A stretch of DNA of 64,000 nucleotides from Jannaschia pohangensis (GTDB lineage Bacteria; Pseudomonadota; Alphaproteobacteria; Rhodobacterales; Rhodobacteraceae). A program made the translations under genes and the position numbers. Shown piece after piece: positions 1-8,205 of the stretch. The notes under the pieces were generated by a model. That model was not told where the DNA came from. It was given only the letters and a program-made list of their open reading frames with translations, and ran no database searches. Every line of letters starts with the position of its first letter. The stretch's first letter is position 1. Location of the stretch: contig NZ_FORA01000001.1 in the NCBI RefSeq assembly GCF_900113875.1, positions 248,001 to 312,000 on the forward strand, in the 5' to 3' direction.

Positions 1-1
1 C

Positions 2-427
2 CGCGAGGACTTGGCCCATGTGAAGCCGCAGGGTGCCAGCTTCGACTCGATCCACGATGGCAACGAGGCGGGCCCGGAGGAGGGCAACCTCAACCCCGTG
101 GGCGACGCCGCCGCGCGCAAGTCGCTGGAAGTGTTCAAGTCCGTGGCCTCGACCGGCTATCTGCGCAAGCGTCTGCCCCACGATCTGGTCGCCCTGCGCG
201 AAGGGGTCGACCGGGCCGCCGCCGAGATCGCGGGCACGGCCACCATGGTCGTCGCCAAGTCCGAGACTTCGGTCGCCGCCGTCTCGACCGGCATGGACGC
301 CCGCACAAAGGCGAAGATGCAGGGCTACGAGGGCGAGGCTTGCGGTGAATGCGGCAACTACACGCTGGTCCGCAACGGGACCTGCATGAAGTGCAACACC
401 TGTGGCGGGACGTCCGGCTGCAGCTGA
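2..427 (+). CDS. nrdJ: Adenosylcobalamin-dependent (class II) ribonucleotide reductase, C-terminal fragment
   Basis: Only the last 141 residues are inside the window; the frame is open from the left edge, so the gene starts upstream. The end of the protein is rich in paired cysteines (ACGECGNY, then CMKCNTCGG and a final GCS). This is the zinc-ribbon-like, redox-active tail of NrdJ enzymes, which make deoxyribonucleotides with coenzyme B12 independently of oxygen. The preceding stretch (GNLNPVGDAAARKSLEV, then YLRKRLPHDLVALREGVDRAA) also fits the NrdJ C-terminal region. A strong hairpin follows about 80 bases after the stop. The identification rests on the tail only, because the catalytic barrel is not visible. 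Confidence 0.88.
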   Translation, partial: REDLAHVKPQGASFDSIHDGNEAGPEEGNLNPVGDAAARKSLEVFKSVASTGYLRKRLPHDLVALREGVDRAAAEIAGTATMVVAKSETSVAAVSTGMDARTKAKMQGYEGEACGECGNYTLVRNGTCMKCNTCGGTSGCS

Positions 428-507
428 GTTGAGCAGGGGGAAGGGGCGGCTGTTGGCCGTCCCGGGGGGCCGCCACTTGCGGAACCGAAGAACACCTGAG
501 CAGTGCG

Positions 508-532
508 AAGGGGGGCCGAAAGGCTCCCCTTT
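508..532 (+). terminator. Rho-independent-type terminator after nrdJ
   Basis: A 10-base-pair stem (one G-T wobble) closed by a GAAA tetraloop is followed directly by TT and then TGTC. It lies about 80 bases downstream of the nrdJ stop and just before the convergent CIA30 gene, so it probably ends transcription from the left. The T run is short, so termination strength is uncertain. Confidence 0.6.
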
Positions 533-558
533 GTCACATCCGGAGGACAGCGGCGGGA

Positions 559-1092
559 TCAGCGATAGAGGCGCAGCCCCGCCACGGCGACATCGGCGTT
601 CATCTTGCGCCCCACGGCAAGGATACCGATTCGGCGAAGTCGGGTCAGGTTGAGCGGCACATCGGTGCGGTTCGCCTCGAGTGCCGTGAAGGGCACGCGG
701 ATCACCGTCCAGTCATCGGTGGCGGTGAAGTCGGTGCGATAGCTTTGCCAGGGCCGGGTCAGGTCGGTCGTGCGCAGGCGCAGATCATAGGTCTGGCCGT
801 TGCCCCGCACCTCGACCTCGATGCCGGTCCAGTCGCTGGCGTCCAGCACGTCGCCTGTGCCCAGATCGGCGGCCATCTGCACGAAACCGCCGTTGTTCTC
901 CAGCGACACATCGCCGGTCAGCCGCGTGGCGCGTTGCCCGTCGATCATCGCCGTTTCGATCCCGCCGCGTGACACGCCGCCCATGACGGTGTCGGCGACA
1001 TATTCCCAATTGGGGCTCAGGTTCATCGACGCCTCCTGCGCGAGTGCGGGGGAGGCGAGGGCCAGCGCGGCGATCAGAGCCTTGAGGATCAT
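559..1092 (-). CDS. CIA30-domain exported protein
   Basis: The protein of about 177 residues starts MILKALIAALALASPALAQ, a clear signal peptide with an AxA-type cleavage site. The rest matches the CIA30 (complex I intermediate-associated protein 30) beta-sandwich: an early DTVMGGVS motif, then NNGGFVQM, a middle DLRLRTTD segment and a late RRIGILA. Bacterial CIA30 proteins are exported and of unknown role; a link to complex I is by name only. I chose the ATG at 1092 because a GGAGGG ribosome site lies 6 bases upstream; an ATG two codons earlier and a longer frame to 1143 are less likely. It is divergent from the next gene. Confidence 0.75.
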   Translation of the reverse strand: MILKALIAALALASPALAQEASMNLSPNWEYVADTVMGGVSRGGIETAMIDGQRATRLTGDVSLENNGGFVQMAADLGTGDVLDASDWTGIEVEVRGNGQTYDLRLRTTDLTRPWQSYRTDFTATDDWTVIRVPFTALEANRTDVPLNLTRLRRIGILAVGRKMNADVAVAGLRLYR

Positions 1093-1183
1093 GTGCATCC
1101 CTCCGTTCCCGTTCGACCTAGGGCGGATTTGCCGCGCGAACACCCCGCTTTCGTCCGGCAGCCGCCCGCCCTAGAAGGCGGCC

Positions 1184-2356
1184 ATGACCTATGATGCGAT
1201 CATACTGGGGGCCGGCGGCGCGGGCCTGATGGCGGCGGCCACGGCGGGACAGGCCGGGGCACGGGTTCTGGTGATCGACCACGTGGAAAAAGCGGGCAAG
1301 AAGATCCTGATTTCCGGCGGCGGGCGCTGTAATTTCACGAACATGGGCACGGAGGCGGGGTGCTTCCTGTCCGAGAACCCGCATTTCGCCAAATCCGCGC
1401 TCAGCCGCTACACCCAATGGGATTTCCTGGCCCTGGTCGAGGCGCATGGCATCGCGTGGCACGAAAAGACCCTGGGACAGCTTTTCTGCGACGGATCGGC
1501 CCGGCAGATCGTGGCCATGCTGCTGGACGAATGCGCCAAGGGCCGGGTCGAGGTGCGCCTGTCGACCCCTGTGGGCCGGATCGAACACGCCGACGGGCGG
1601 TTCCGCGTCGGCGGCGCGACGGCTCCGGCGCTGGTCGTGGCGACGGGTGGTCCGTCGATCCCCAAGATGGGGGCGACCGGGCTGGCCTATGACATCGCGG
1701 CGCAATTCGGGGTGAAGGTTGTCACGCCGCGCCCGGCTCTGGTGCCCTTCACGCTCGGCGCGCGGGATCAGGGGTTCAAGGATATCTCGGGCGTGTCCTG
1801 TCCGGCGGTGGCTCGGGTGGGGGATGCGATCTTTGCCGAAGCCGCGCTCTTTACGCACAAGGGCCTGTCTGGTCCGTCCGTCTTGCAGGTGTCGTCCTAT
1901 TGGCGGCCCGGTCAGGCGGTGTCGCTGAACGTGCTGGAGGATGCGGCGGCCAAGTTGCGCGACGCGCGCTCCCGGATGCCGCGCGCGCATCTGAAGGCTG
2001 CGCTGGCCGAACATCTGCCGACCCGGTTGGCCGACGCGCTGGCCACCCGGATCGGCCTTGCCACGGAACTGGGCAATGCGTCGGACCGCGTCCTGGACGA
2101 GGTGGCGCAGACCCTGACCGACCTCACCTTTCAGCCCACCGGGACCGAGGGCTATGCCAAGGCCGAGGTGACGGCGGGCGGCATCGACACCGCCGCCCTG
2201 TCGTCGCGCAGCATGGAGGCGCGGGAGGTTCCGGGCTTGTTCTTCATCGGGGAGGCGGTGGATGTGACGGGGTGGCTTGGTGGCTATAATTTCCAGTGGG
2301 CCTGGTCGTCGGGGGTGGCCGCAGGTCAGGAGATTGCGGCGCGCTCAGGCGGCTGA
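1184..2356 (+). CDS. HI0933/BaiN-family NAD(P)/FAD-dependent oxidoreductase
   Basis: A 390-residue flavoprotein. The N-terminus carries the dinucleotide-binding GAGGAGLMAA loop. It is followed by GKKILISGGGRCNFTN, the signature of the HI0933/YhiN family of flavin reductases. Near the C-terminus, FFIGEAVDVTGWLGGYN followed by FQWAWSSG forms the second FAD-contacting region of this family. Length is as usual for the family, which acts in the cytoplasm; substrates are mostly unknown (one member, BaiN, acts on bile acids). Its last 12 bases overlap the convergent AraC gene. The function beyond flavin-dependent oxidoreduction is not known. Confidence 0.88.
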   Translation: MTYDAIILGAGGAGLMAAATAGQAGARVLVIDHVEKAGKKILISGGGRCNFTNMGTEAGCFLSENPHFAKSALSRYTQWDFLALVEAHGIAWHEKTLGQLFCDGSARQIVAMLLDECAKGRVEVRLSTPVGRIEHADGRFRVGGATAPALVVATGGPSIPKMGATGLAYDIAAQFGVKVVTPRPALVPFTLGARDQGFKDISGVSCPAVARVGDAIFAEAALFTHKGLSGPSVLQVSSYWRPGQAVSLNVLEDAAAKLRDARSRMPRAHLKAALAEHLPTRLADALATRIGLATELGNASDRVLDEVAQTLTDLTFQPTGTEGYAKAEVTAGGIDTAALSSRSMEAREVPGLFFIGEAVDVTGWLGGYNFQWAWSSGVAAGQEIAARSGG

Positions 2357-3187
2357 GACCCGCGCCTCGTTGCGGCGAAAGGCGGTCGGGGTAAGCCCCG
2401 TCTCGCGCCCGAAGGCCCGGGTGAAATAGGCCGCCGAACTATAGCCGAGATCGGTCGCGATCTGCCCCGCGGGCGCGTCGGTATCGGCCAGCCGCCGCTG
2501 CGCCTCGTGCATCAGACGGGCTTGCATGTACGCGGCGGCGGTCATCCCGCAGGTGTCGCGCAGAGTGCGCGTCAAATGGGTGGAGGTCACGCCGAGCCAG
2601 GCCGCCAGCTCTTCGAGCGAGGCCATGCGGCCCAGGTTATCCTCGACGATGCGGGCGAATTTCGCGGCCAGTTTCGCCTGGGTCGTGGGCTTTTCGGGGG
2701 CAATCTTGCCGCCTTCGCGTTCCAGGAGCGCCGAAAGCAGGACGATCCGCCCGATGGCCGCGCGGCCCGTCGGTGGGTCGGCAAGGTCGCCGTGCCGTTC
2801 CAGCCGGTCGACAAGCCCCGAAAGCTCTCCCTGGGTCGAGACGTCGGACAGGCGGAGGTGACGCGGCACGGCCGAGAAGGGCGCTTCGAACATGTCGGGC
2901 AAGCGGATCAGCGACCCCTCGGTCATGGCGCCCGGGTCGATGCTGAACGGGGTTTTCGGCGGCACCACGATGGCCGTCGCGGGCCCGAACCCGCGGGTCC
3001 GGCCCAGAACCGTGACGCGCCCCTGACCCCGGGTGATCCAGATGACGACGGGCAGCAGCTCCACATGGGGCAGGGCGCGCCGCCAGCGGCCATGACGCTT
3101 GAGCGGCGTGACCATTTCCAGCGACAGACCGGCCAGGCGTTCCGCCTCGCTCAGCCCCCGCGATTCGAAGAGGCGGATCTTGGACAT
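2345..3187 (-). CDS. AraC-family transcriptional regulator
   Basis: A 280-residue regulator. The C-terminal ~100 residues hold two helix-turn-helix units: the first around ASLEELAAWLGVTSTHLTR, the second QIATDLGYSSAAYFTRAFGRE, which is the classic AraC/XylS signature, followed by GLTPTAFRR. The N-terminal ~170 residues look like a cupin-type ligand-binding domain (VIWITRGQGRVTV then a PPKTPFSI stretch). The target and ligand are not visible. It sits convergent to the flavoprotein gene and upstream of, but separated by 33 bases from, miaA on the same strand. Confidence 0.88.
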   Translation of the reverse strand: MSKIRLFESRGLSEAERLAGLSLEMVTPLKRHGRWRRALPHVELLPVVIWITRGQGRVTVLGRTRGFGPATAIVVPPKTPFSIDPGAMTEGSLIRLPDMFEAPFSAVPRHLRLSDVSTQGELSGLVDRLERHGDLADPPTGRAAIGRIVLLSALLEREGGKIAPEKPTTQAKLAAKFARIVEDNLGRMASLEELAAWLGVTSTHLTRTLRDTCGMTAAAYMQARLMHEAQRRLADTDAPAGQIATDLGYSSAAYFTRAFGRETGLTPTAFRRNEARVSAA

Positions 3188-3220
3188 TCGCCCAAGGTGA
3201 CCACGGTCGGGCCGTTGCTG

Positions 3221-4102
3221 TCAAAGGTCCGCGCCCGAAACCCGCTGCCAGCCCGCCATGCGGGCTCGAAACCACGTTCGTTGCCGCTTGGCATAGCGGC
3301 GCGAGGCGATGATCGCGCGGTCGCGTGCGGTCGCGAGGTCGGTTTCGCCGCGCAGATGGGCGATGAGTTCCGGCGCGCCGATGGCCTGTGCCGCATTCAG
3401 CGACGGGTCCCAGCGGGGCAAGATGGCGCGCGCCTCGTCCAACGCGCCCTCCGCCAGCATCAGGTCGAAACGCCGCTCGATCCGGGGGGTAAGCCAGTCG
3501 ACCGGCGCCTCGACCAGAAGGGGCGTGCAGTCGGTCAGCGGGATCAGCGGCGGCGGCGTTGCGGCCTGCCACGCGCGGATCGACCGGCCCGTGGCGCGCT
3601 TCACCTCCCAGGCGCGCAGCACCCGCATCGGGTTTTGCAGGTCCATATCGGCGCGCACGTCATCGTCGAGTTCGGCGGCCAGCGCGGGCAATCCGATGTG
3701 GTCCAGCCGGTCCTGCGCCTCCTGGCGGATATCGGGAGGCGTGGGCGGAATGTCGGCCAACCCTTCGGTCAGGGCGCGAAAATAGAGGCCGGTGCCCCCC
3801 ACGATGATCGGTCGCGCCCCGGACAGCAGCGGCGCGACATCGCGCAACCAGTCACCGACCGAAAAGGCGCGCGTCCAGTCGACATGACCGTAGAGCGCGT
3901 GCGGGGCCAGAGCCGTCTCGGACTCGGACGGGCGGGCGGTCAGAATACGCCAGTCGGCAAAGACCTGGAGTGCATCCGCATTGACGATCACGCCACCGTC
4001 CCTGTGCGCGATCGCAAGCGCCAGCGCGGATTTGCCCGATGCCGTCGGTCCGGCGATCAGAACGGGGCGATCTGCGGGGATGGTTTTCAGCAATTCCAGC
4101 AT
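3221..4102 (-). CDS. miaA: tRNA dimethylallyltransferase
   Basis: MiaA adds a dimethylallyl group to the N6 of A37 in tRNAs that read codons starting with U, using dimethylallyl diphosphate. The 293-residue protein has the P-loop GPTASGKS at residues 18-25. It also has the NADALQVF substrate loop (family form usually DSxQvY), [13 protein letters not shown], and the C-terminal [10 protein letters not shown] motif that contacts tRNA. Length is typical of alphaproteobacterial MiaA. The DSMQVYR-type motif has Asn in place of the usual Asp-Ser, which is seen in some relatives. It is divergent from pyrH across 107 bases. Confidence 0.95.
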   Translation of the reverse strand: MLELLKTIPADRPVLIAGPTASGKSALALAIAHRDGGVIVNADALQVFADWRILTARPSESETALAPHALYGHVDWTRAFSVGDWLRDVAPLLSGARPIIVGGTGLYFRALTEGLADIPPTPPDIRQEAQDRLDHIGLPALAAELDDDVRADMDLQNPMRVLRAWEVKRATGRSIRAWQAATPPPLIPLTDCTPLLVEAPVDWLTPRIERRFDLMLAEGALDEARAILPRWDPSLNAAQAIGAPELIAHLRGETDLATARDRAIIASRRYAKRQRTWFRARMAGWQRVSGADL

Positions 4103-4209
4103 CTTGTGCGTCGATGTTCATTCATGTCAGGGGGCGCTTCAACCCGGTTGCCCCGCCGGGGTTAATGGGCCATACGTCACGGCGCAACTGACGACAGGGG
4201 GATGATGCG

Positions 4210-4953
4210 ATGGAAGACCAGACGCCAGAGGGCCCTGGCGGCCCCCACCTCAAGCGCGTGATGCTCAAGATCAGCGGCGAAGCCTTGATGGGCGATCAGG
4301 GGTATGGCCTCAATCCCCCCACTGTCGAACGCATCGCTCGCGAGGTTCAGTCGGTCCACCAGATGGGCGTCGAAATCTGCATGGTCATCGGTGGCGGCAA
4401 CATCTTTCGCGGCCTTCAGGGCAGCGCCCAGGGGGTGGAGCGGACGACGGCCGATTACATGGGGATGCTGGCGACGGTGATGAACGCGCTGGCGATGCAG
4501 GGGGCGCTGGAATCGCTCGGCATCCACACCCGCGTCATCAGCGCCATTCCCATGGATCAGGTTTGCGAGCCGTACATCCGCCGCCGCGCCGTTCGCCACC
4601 TCGAAAAGAAGCGCGTCGTCATCTTTGCCGCCGGAACGGGCAACCCGTATTTCACCACCGACACCGCCGCCGCGCTGCGCGCCAACGAGATGGCCTGCGA
4701 AGCGATTCTGATGGGCAAGAACGGGGTTGACGGGGTCTATGACAAGGACCCGGCCCGGCATTCCGACGCGGTCCGTTACGACAAGATTTCCTATGACGAT
4801 GTGCTGTCCAAGCACCTGAAGGTCATGGACGCATCCGCCATTGCGCTCGCGCGAGAGAACAGCCTGCCGATCATCGTGTTCCCGCTGGATGCGCCGGGCG
4901 GCTTCAAGTCGATCCTGGCCGGGCAGGGCACGTACACGCGCGTCGGCGACTAA
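4210..4953 (+). CDS. pyrH: UMP kinase
   Basis: PyrH phosphorylates UMP to UDP with ATP, and is a hexameric cytoplasmic amino-acid-kinase-fold enzyme. The 247-residue protein has the lysine-containing [13 protein letters not shown] start, [41 protein letters not shown] and [11 protein letters not shown], all family signatures. In most bacteria the next gene is frr, in the same direction. Here frr lies 2.6 kb further on, after a reversed three-gene cassette. Confidence 0.97.
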   Translation: MEDQTPEGPGGPHLKRVMLKISGEALMGDQGYGLNPPTVERIAREVQSVHQMGVEICMVIGGGNIFRGLQGSAQGVERTTADYMGMLATVMNALAMQGALESLGIHTRVISAIPMDQVCEPYIRRRAVRHLEKKRVVIFAAGTGNPYFTTDTAAALRANEMACEAILMGKNGVDGVYDKDPARHSDAVRYDKISYDDVLSKHLKVMDASAIALARENSLPIIVFPLDAPGGFKSILAGQGTYTRVGD

Positions 4954-5017
4954 CCGGGCCTTGTGCCCCAAGGTCGGCTGGTCCGACACGGGTTGGCCCG
5001 CGTGGACGCGCTATCGG

Positions 5018-5527
5018 TTATGGTTCGGCTCTTGGAGCTGTTTCGATGTTTTCCGGCGCTGCCGGGATCAGGAACGCATAGGGCTGCCCGGGCGCGTCGT
5101 AGGCGCGGATCAGCAGTTGGTGGTTCGAATAGCTGCCTAAGTAGTAATGCGCGAGGATGTCCTCATCCGTCGGAAGCACCTCCGGGAGATCTCCTCGCCG
5201 GCCAATGCGCCAGAGGCCAACATACCGCGAGAGAGCATCACGATGCTCTCCGAAAAAGACGCCCGGCGGATCGTCGGCACGTTTGCAAATTTTCGCCCAA
5301 CCGTGCCAGTCGATGCCCCCGATCTCGCTCAGTCCTTCGGGCAACGGCGCATCCCAGACCCGCTCGACCAATGCGATCTCGTCTTCGAAAGCCTGCGGCT
5401 CGCCATATTGGGCGATGCATTGTTCGATCATGGGAGCCTCCTGAGGTGGGGGGTCGGCATTAGGTGCCAATTGAAGTGCGGCAGTGACGCCAAATATCGC
5501 CAATATAGCAAGGACAAGGCGATACAT
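5018..5527 (-). CDS. Putative periplasmic immunity protein of the T6SS cassette
   Basis: A 169-residue protein of no family that I recognise. It begins MYRLVLAILAIFGVTAALQ, a short basic start plus hydrophobic core that looks like a Sec signal or an N-terminal anchor. A soluble acidic, tryptophan-containing domain follows (DWHGWAKICKRAD). The start codon directly abuts the stop of the upstream gene (TAA then ATG), so the two are probably made together. A small exported protein directly after a putative peptidoglycan-acting toxin is the usual arrangement of a cognate immunity protein; this role is inferred from position and signal sequence only. Confidence 0.55.
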   Translation of the reverse strand: MYRLVLAILAIFGVTAALQLAPNADPPPQEAPMIEQCIAQYGEPQAFEDEIALVERVWDAPLPEGLSEIGGIDWHGWAKICKRADDPPGVFFGEHRDALSRYVGLWRIGRRGDLPEVLPTDEDILAHYYLGSYSNHQLLIRAYDAPGQPYAFLIPAAPENIETAPRAEP

Positions 5528-6361
5528 TTAAAGGCCGTTGAGCGTGGTTGGAAACTGTTCATTTCCGATGAGGGCTCCAGCACTGCTGAGGCGGTAGTCC
5601 CGGTAGCGCTCTTGCATCACGTTGATTTGGCGGGCGGGAACCTCGAAAGTTGGTGAGAATGTCCGCAGCGCAAGGCGGGTCGACATATTGCCGCCAACAA
5701 TCACGATATCGAGGTCGGGCGCACCCGATACATTGGTATTAACGCCTGCACTTCTCGCAACCTCTAGGGCGAAGGTGACGCAGTGATTGGCCGAGACGTC
5801 GTAGGCGTCCGCACGCCCCGCGTCTCGGCCAGCTGCAACATTGGCCATGCGCGTCCCGACAAAACTCACCATCGTATCGAAAGCACCGTTAGCGAGTTTG
5901 ACCCAGACCCCCTCGACAGCCCGGCCTACGCCGTTTGTGCGGACCAATTCGCGTCCCAAGGCTGCCATGCTGGCCGGATTAGGGTTGCCCCCCTCGGTAA
6001 ATGTGACCGTGACGCCTGCGACCTCGGGGATGAACCGAACCTCGCCAAAGCCGGCCCGATCATATCGCCCGTATTCAGCGTATTTCACAGCTCCCGTCAG
6101 CCCGTTGATCACGGCTATACCAGCATGACCCAGGCCAAGAACTTTGGGGCCGCTAGCGGTGGCACTTTGGATCGACAGAGGGGGATCGCTATCAGGATCT
6201 GTGAAAGTTTGGCGCAGCGTCTCGCGGACATCGATTTCGAATGGAATTTGGCGCGCCACCTCAGCTGTCGGAATCAGGATTGGTTGGTTGGGATAGACCG
6301 GAGGGATGGCGACGTCACAGGGGTTGTCACACGGGCTGACGGGGTTATCGATTTCACGCAT
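5528..6361 (-). CDS. Putative T6SS effector with a permuted NlpC/P60-like (papain-fold) peptidase domain
   Basis: A 277-residue protein with no signal peptide. A proline-rich N-terminus (residues 1-35, with two close cysteines, CDNPC) leads into a domain with GLGHAGIAVINGLTG at about 77-90, YAEYGRYD at 94-101 and NHCVTFALEVA at 192-202. A histidine in a GHA-hydrophobic strand before a cysteine at the start of a helix is the order found in circularly permuted NlpC/P60 (YaeF/LRAT-like) hydrolases; His79 and Cys194 would be the catalytic pair. Its ATG overlaps the stop of the DUF4123 gene by one base (TGATG). Delivery of a cell-wall amidase/peptidase by a type VI system is inferred from this neighbour; no secretion genes are in the window. 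Confidence 0.6.
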   Translation of the reverse strand: MREIDNPVSPCDNPCDVAIPPVYPNQPILIPTAEVARQIPFEIDVRETLRQTFTDPDSDPPLSIQSATASGPKVLGLGHAGIAVINGLTGAVKYAEYGRYDRAGFGEVRFIPEVAGVTVTFTEGGNPNPASMAALGRELVRTNGVGRAVEGVWVKLANGAFDTMVSFVGTRMANVAAGRDAGRADAYDVSANHCVTFALEVARSAGVNTNVSGAPDLDIVIVGGNMSTRLALRTFSPTFEVPARQINVMQERYRDYRLSSAGALIGNEQFPTTLNGL

Positions 6362-7278
6362 CAGATCATTGCCTCGACGTCAATGCAGCCGCGATCGCGT
6401 GCAACATTGATCAACCTGTCCGCCCGAATCGCGGCCGGAAGTCGGTGGCCATCGGCAAGTTCGGCCAAAGCCCAATCTTCAGCCAAGCACATTCGCCCCA
6501 TTCGGATCTGAAGGCGCGACAGGGATTCGACGGCGTCGGCATCGGTTAGCCCGTGACGTTCGACTGTCATGCGGAACCCGTCGAGATCGCTTTGCGATAG
6601 CCCTTCGCGCTGGAACTCCGTCCCTCTGTCGCACCAGAACCTCTCGGATGCGTGGTGCCCATAGGCTTGCCTAAGACGGTTCGTCAGGTAAACAAGTCGG
6701 CGCGGAAGCGGCATGTCGGGTTTGGGGCAAAGCCAACATCCGCTGTTCGCTATGCATAGTGCCGCCTCGACGTGTCCGCCGTCAAAGACGGCAGGCCCGA
6801 ACATCTCAGGCTCGGTCTGAAGCGAAAGGGCCAAACTATCTGTCTCCCAAAATCGGAAGAACAGCGGGCGGCCACTTTCGGACAAAATGCGTGGCAGCTT
6901 GCGCAAGTGACGGGTCTAGGTTTCTGGCGTCGCGGACGACAGGATCAGAAGAGCGGAAAACCGATCGAAATTGTGCCAAGGCAAGGCGGAACGCGTCATT
7001 AATGCAGAGAAGATCTCATCCGATGGTGTCACCTTCACCAGCCAAGGAGCAACGTCACCGTATTCTTCGGCCCATACCCCGCGAAACAGGCATTGATGGA
7101 AAGCACTCGACCCGGCCAACCGCTCAACCAAATTTGGAAATCGCGAGGCATCGATGACCGCATAGAGTTGTGAGGTGAGATCGAACCTATCAAGAGCTGA
7201 GGCGACAACGTCCGGAACGCTGCCGGGTTCAGAAGCGTCGGTCAGAGGGGTTACCGCTCTGATTGAAACCGGTCGCAT
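6361..7278 (-). pseudogene. DUF4123-domain T6SS effector adaptor, interrupted by an in-frame TAG
   Basis: Two open frames in the same reading frame, separated only by one TAG codon at 6918-6916, together give about 304 residues, the usual DUF4123 size. The upstream part has LYAVIDASRFPNLVERL and DVAPWLVKV, the N-terminal DUF4123 motifs. The downstream part continues HLRKLPRI then GRPLFFRFW and MFGPAV, the central RFYDPR/FFGP-like region. The frame is unbroken around the TAG, so a single base change (or a sequencing error) explains it. DUF4123 proteins load effectors onto VgrG spikes. The ATG at 7278 is the likely start; a TTG lies one codon earlier and no clear ribosome site is visible. No vgrG is found beside it. 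Confidence 0.7.
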
Positions 7279-7543
7279 CAAGGCGGAATTCCATCAAAAA
7301 ACTTCTTATGGGGCCGAAGACCGCGTCGTGTCAAATATGAGTGAAGCACCGTTTGAGGATACGTCAACGGCAGCGTGGGTAGTATTGCAGTCGCCAACCT
7401 GCCGACAAACCGAACCTGCGTAAAACGCCGATACCTGCACCCGTCCTGCGCCTGAGCCCCCTAGCCTTGCAGCCCTGCATTGGCTAGACGGTCGAAAACG
7501 AGAATTGAGCCTCTCTGGGCTCACGCCTGCATGGGGAAGTTAA

Positions 7544-8101
7544 ATGGCCGACGATTTCGAACTCGACACCGATGACCTCAAGCGCCGGATGGATGGCACG
7601 TTGGCGAACCTGCGCACGGAATTCGGCTCGTTGCGCACGGGGCGCGCCTCGGCCTCCATGCTGGAGCCGGTGATGGTCGATGCCTACGGAAGCCCGACGC
7701 CGATCAACCAGGTGGGCACCGTCAACGTCCCCGAGCCGCGAATGGTCACCGTCAACGTCTGGGACAAGGGTCTGGTCGGGAAGGTCGAGAAGGCCATCCG
7801 CGAAAGCGGTCTGGGCATCAATCCGCAGCTCAACGGCACGATCATCATGCTGCCCATCCCCGAGCTGAACGAAGAGCGCCGCCGCGACCTGACCAAGGTC
7901 GCCGGGCAATATGCCGAAGGCGCGCGCGTCGCCATCCGCAACGTGCGCCGGGACGGAATGGACAAGATCAAGAAGGCCGACGGCCTGGCCGAGGACGAAG
8001 CCAAGATGTGGGAGGCCGAGGTTCAGGAGATGACCGACACCTACATCAAGCGGGTCGATCAGGCGCTGGAAGACAAGCAAGCCGAGATCATGCAGGTCTG
8101 A
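7544..8101 (+). CDS. frr: Ribosome recycling factor
   Basis: RRF splits post-termination ribosomes together with EF-G. The 185-residue protein has the family's conserved helices: [25 protein letters not shown] near the start, [19 protein letters not shown], and the C-terminal [19 protein letters not shown]. Length is exactly usual. A GGGGAAG ribosome site precedes the ATG. Just upstream (7506-7523) lies a perfect 6-bp inverted repeat with a 6-base loop. Confidence 0.97.
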   Translation: MADDFELDTDDLKRRMDGTLANLRTEFGSLRTGRASASMLEPVMVDAYGSPTPINQVGTVNVPEPRMVTVNVWDKGLVGKVEKAIRESGLGINPQLNGTIIMLPIPELNEERRRDLTKVAGQYAEGARVAIRNVRRDGMDKIKKADGLAEDEAKMWEAEVQEMTDTYIKRVDQALEDKQAEIMQV

Positions 8102-8205
8102 GCGGACCGGATGGCGCGGGGGCCGCAGATGAACACGCGAACAGGGCGCCGGGCGAAGGGCGCAGTCGCAGGCGGGGGATGTGCCCGTCATCCGGGGGGT
8201 GACGA

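Noticed and set aside
2507-4165. 552-residue plus-strand frame over the AraC and miaA genes
   Set aside because: Shadow of two recognised minus-strand genes; no family signature.
6916-6918. TAG as a pyrrolysine codon
   Set aside because: No pyrrolysine machinery is visible and DUF4123 proteins are not known to use it; a nonsense mutation is simpler.
7306-7524. 72-residue minus-strand frame upstream of the DUF4123 gene, considered as a vgrG remnant
   Set aside because: No VgrG-like sequence, Ser/Arg-rich, no ribosome site.
8110-8200. 30-residue frame between frr and uppS
   Set aside because: Gly/Arg-rich with no good ribosome site or hydrophobic or conserved-looking feature.
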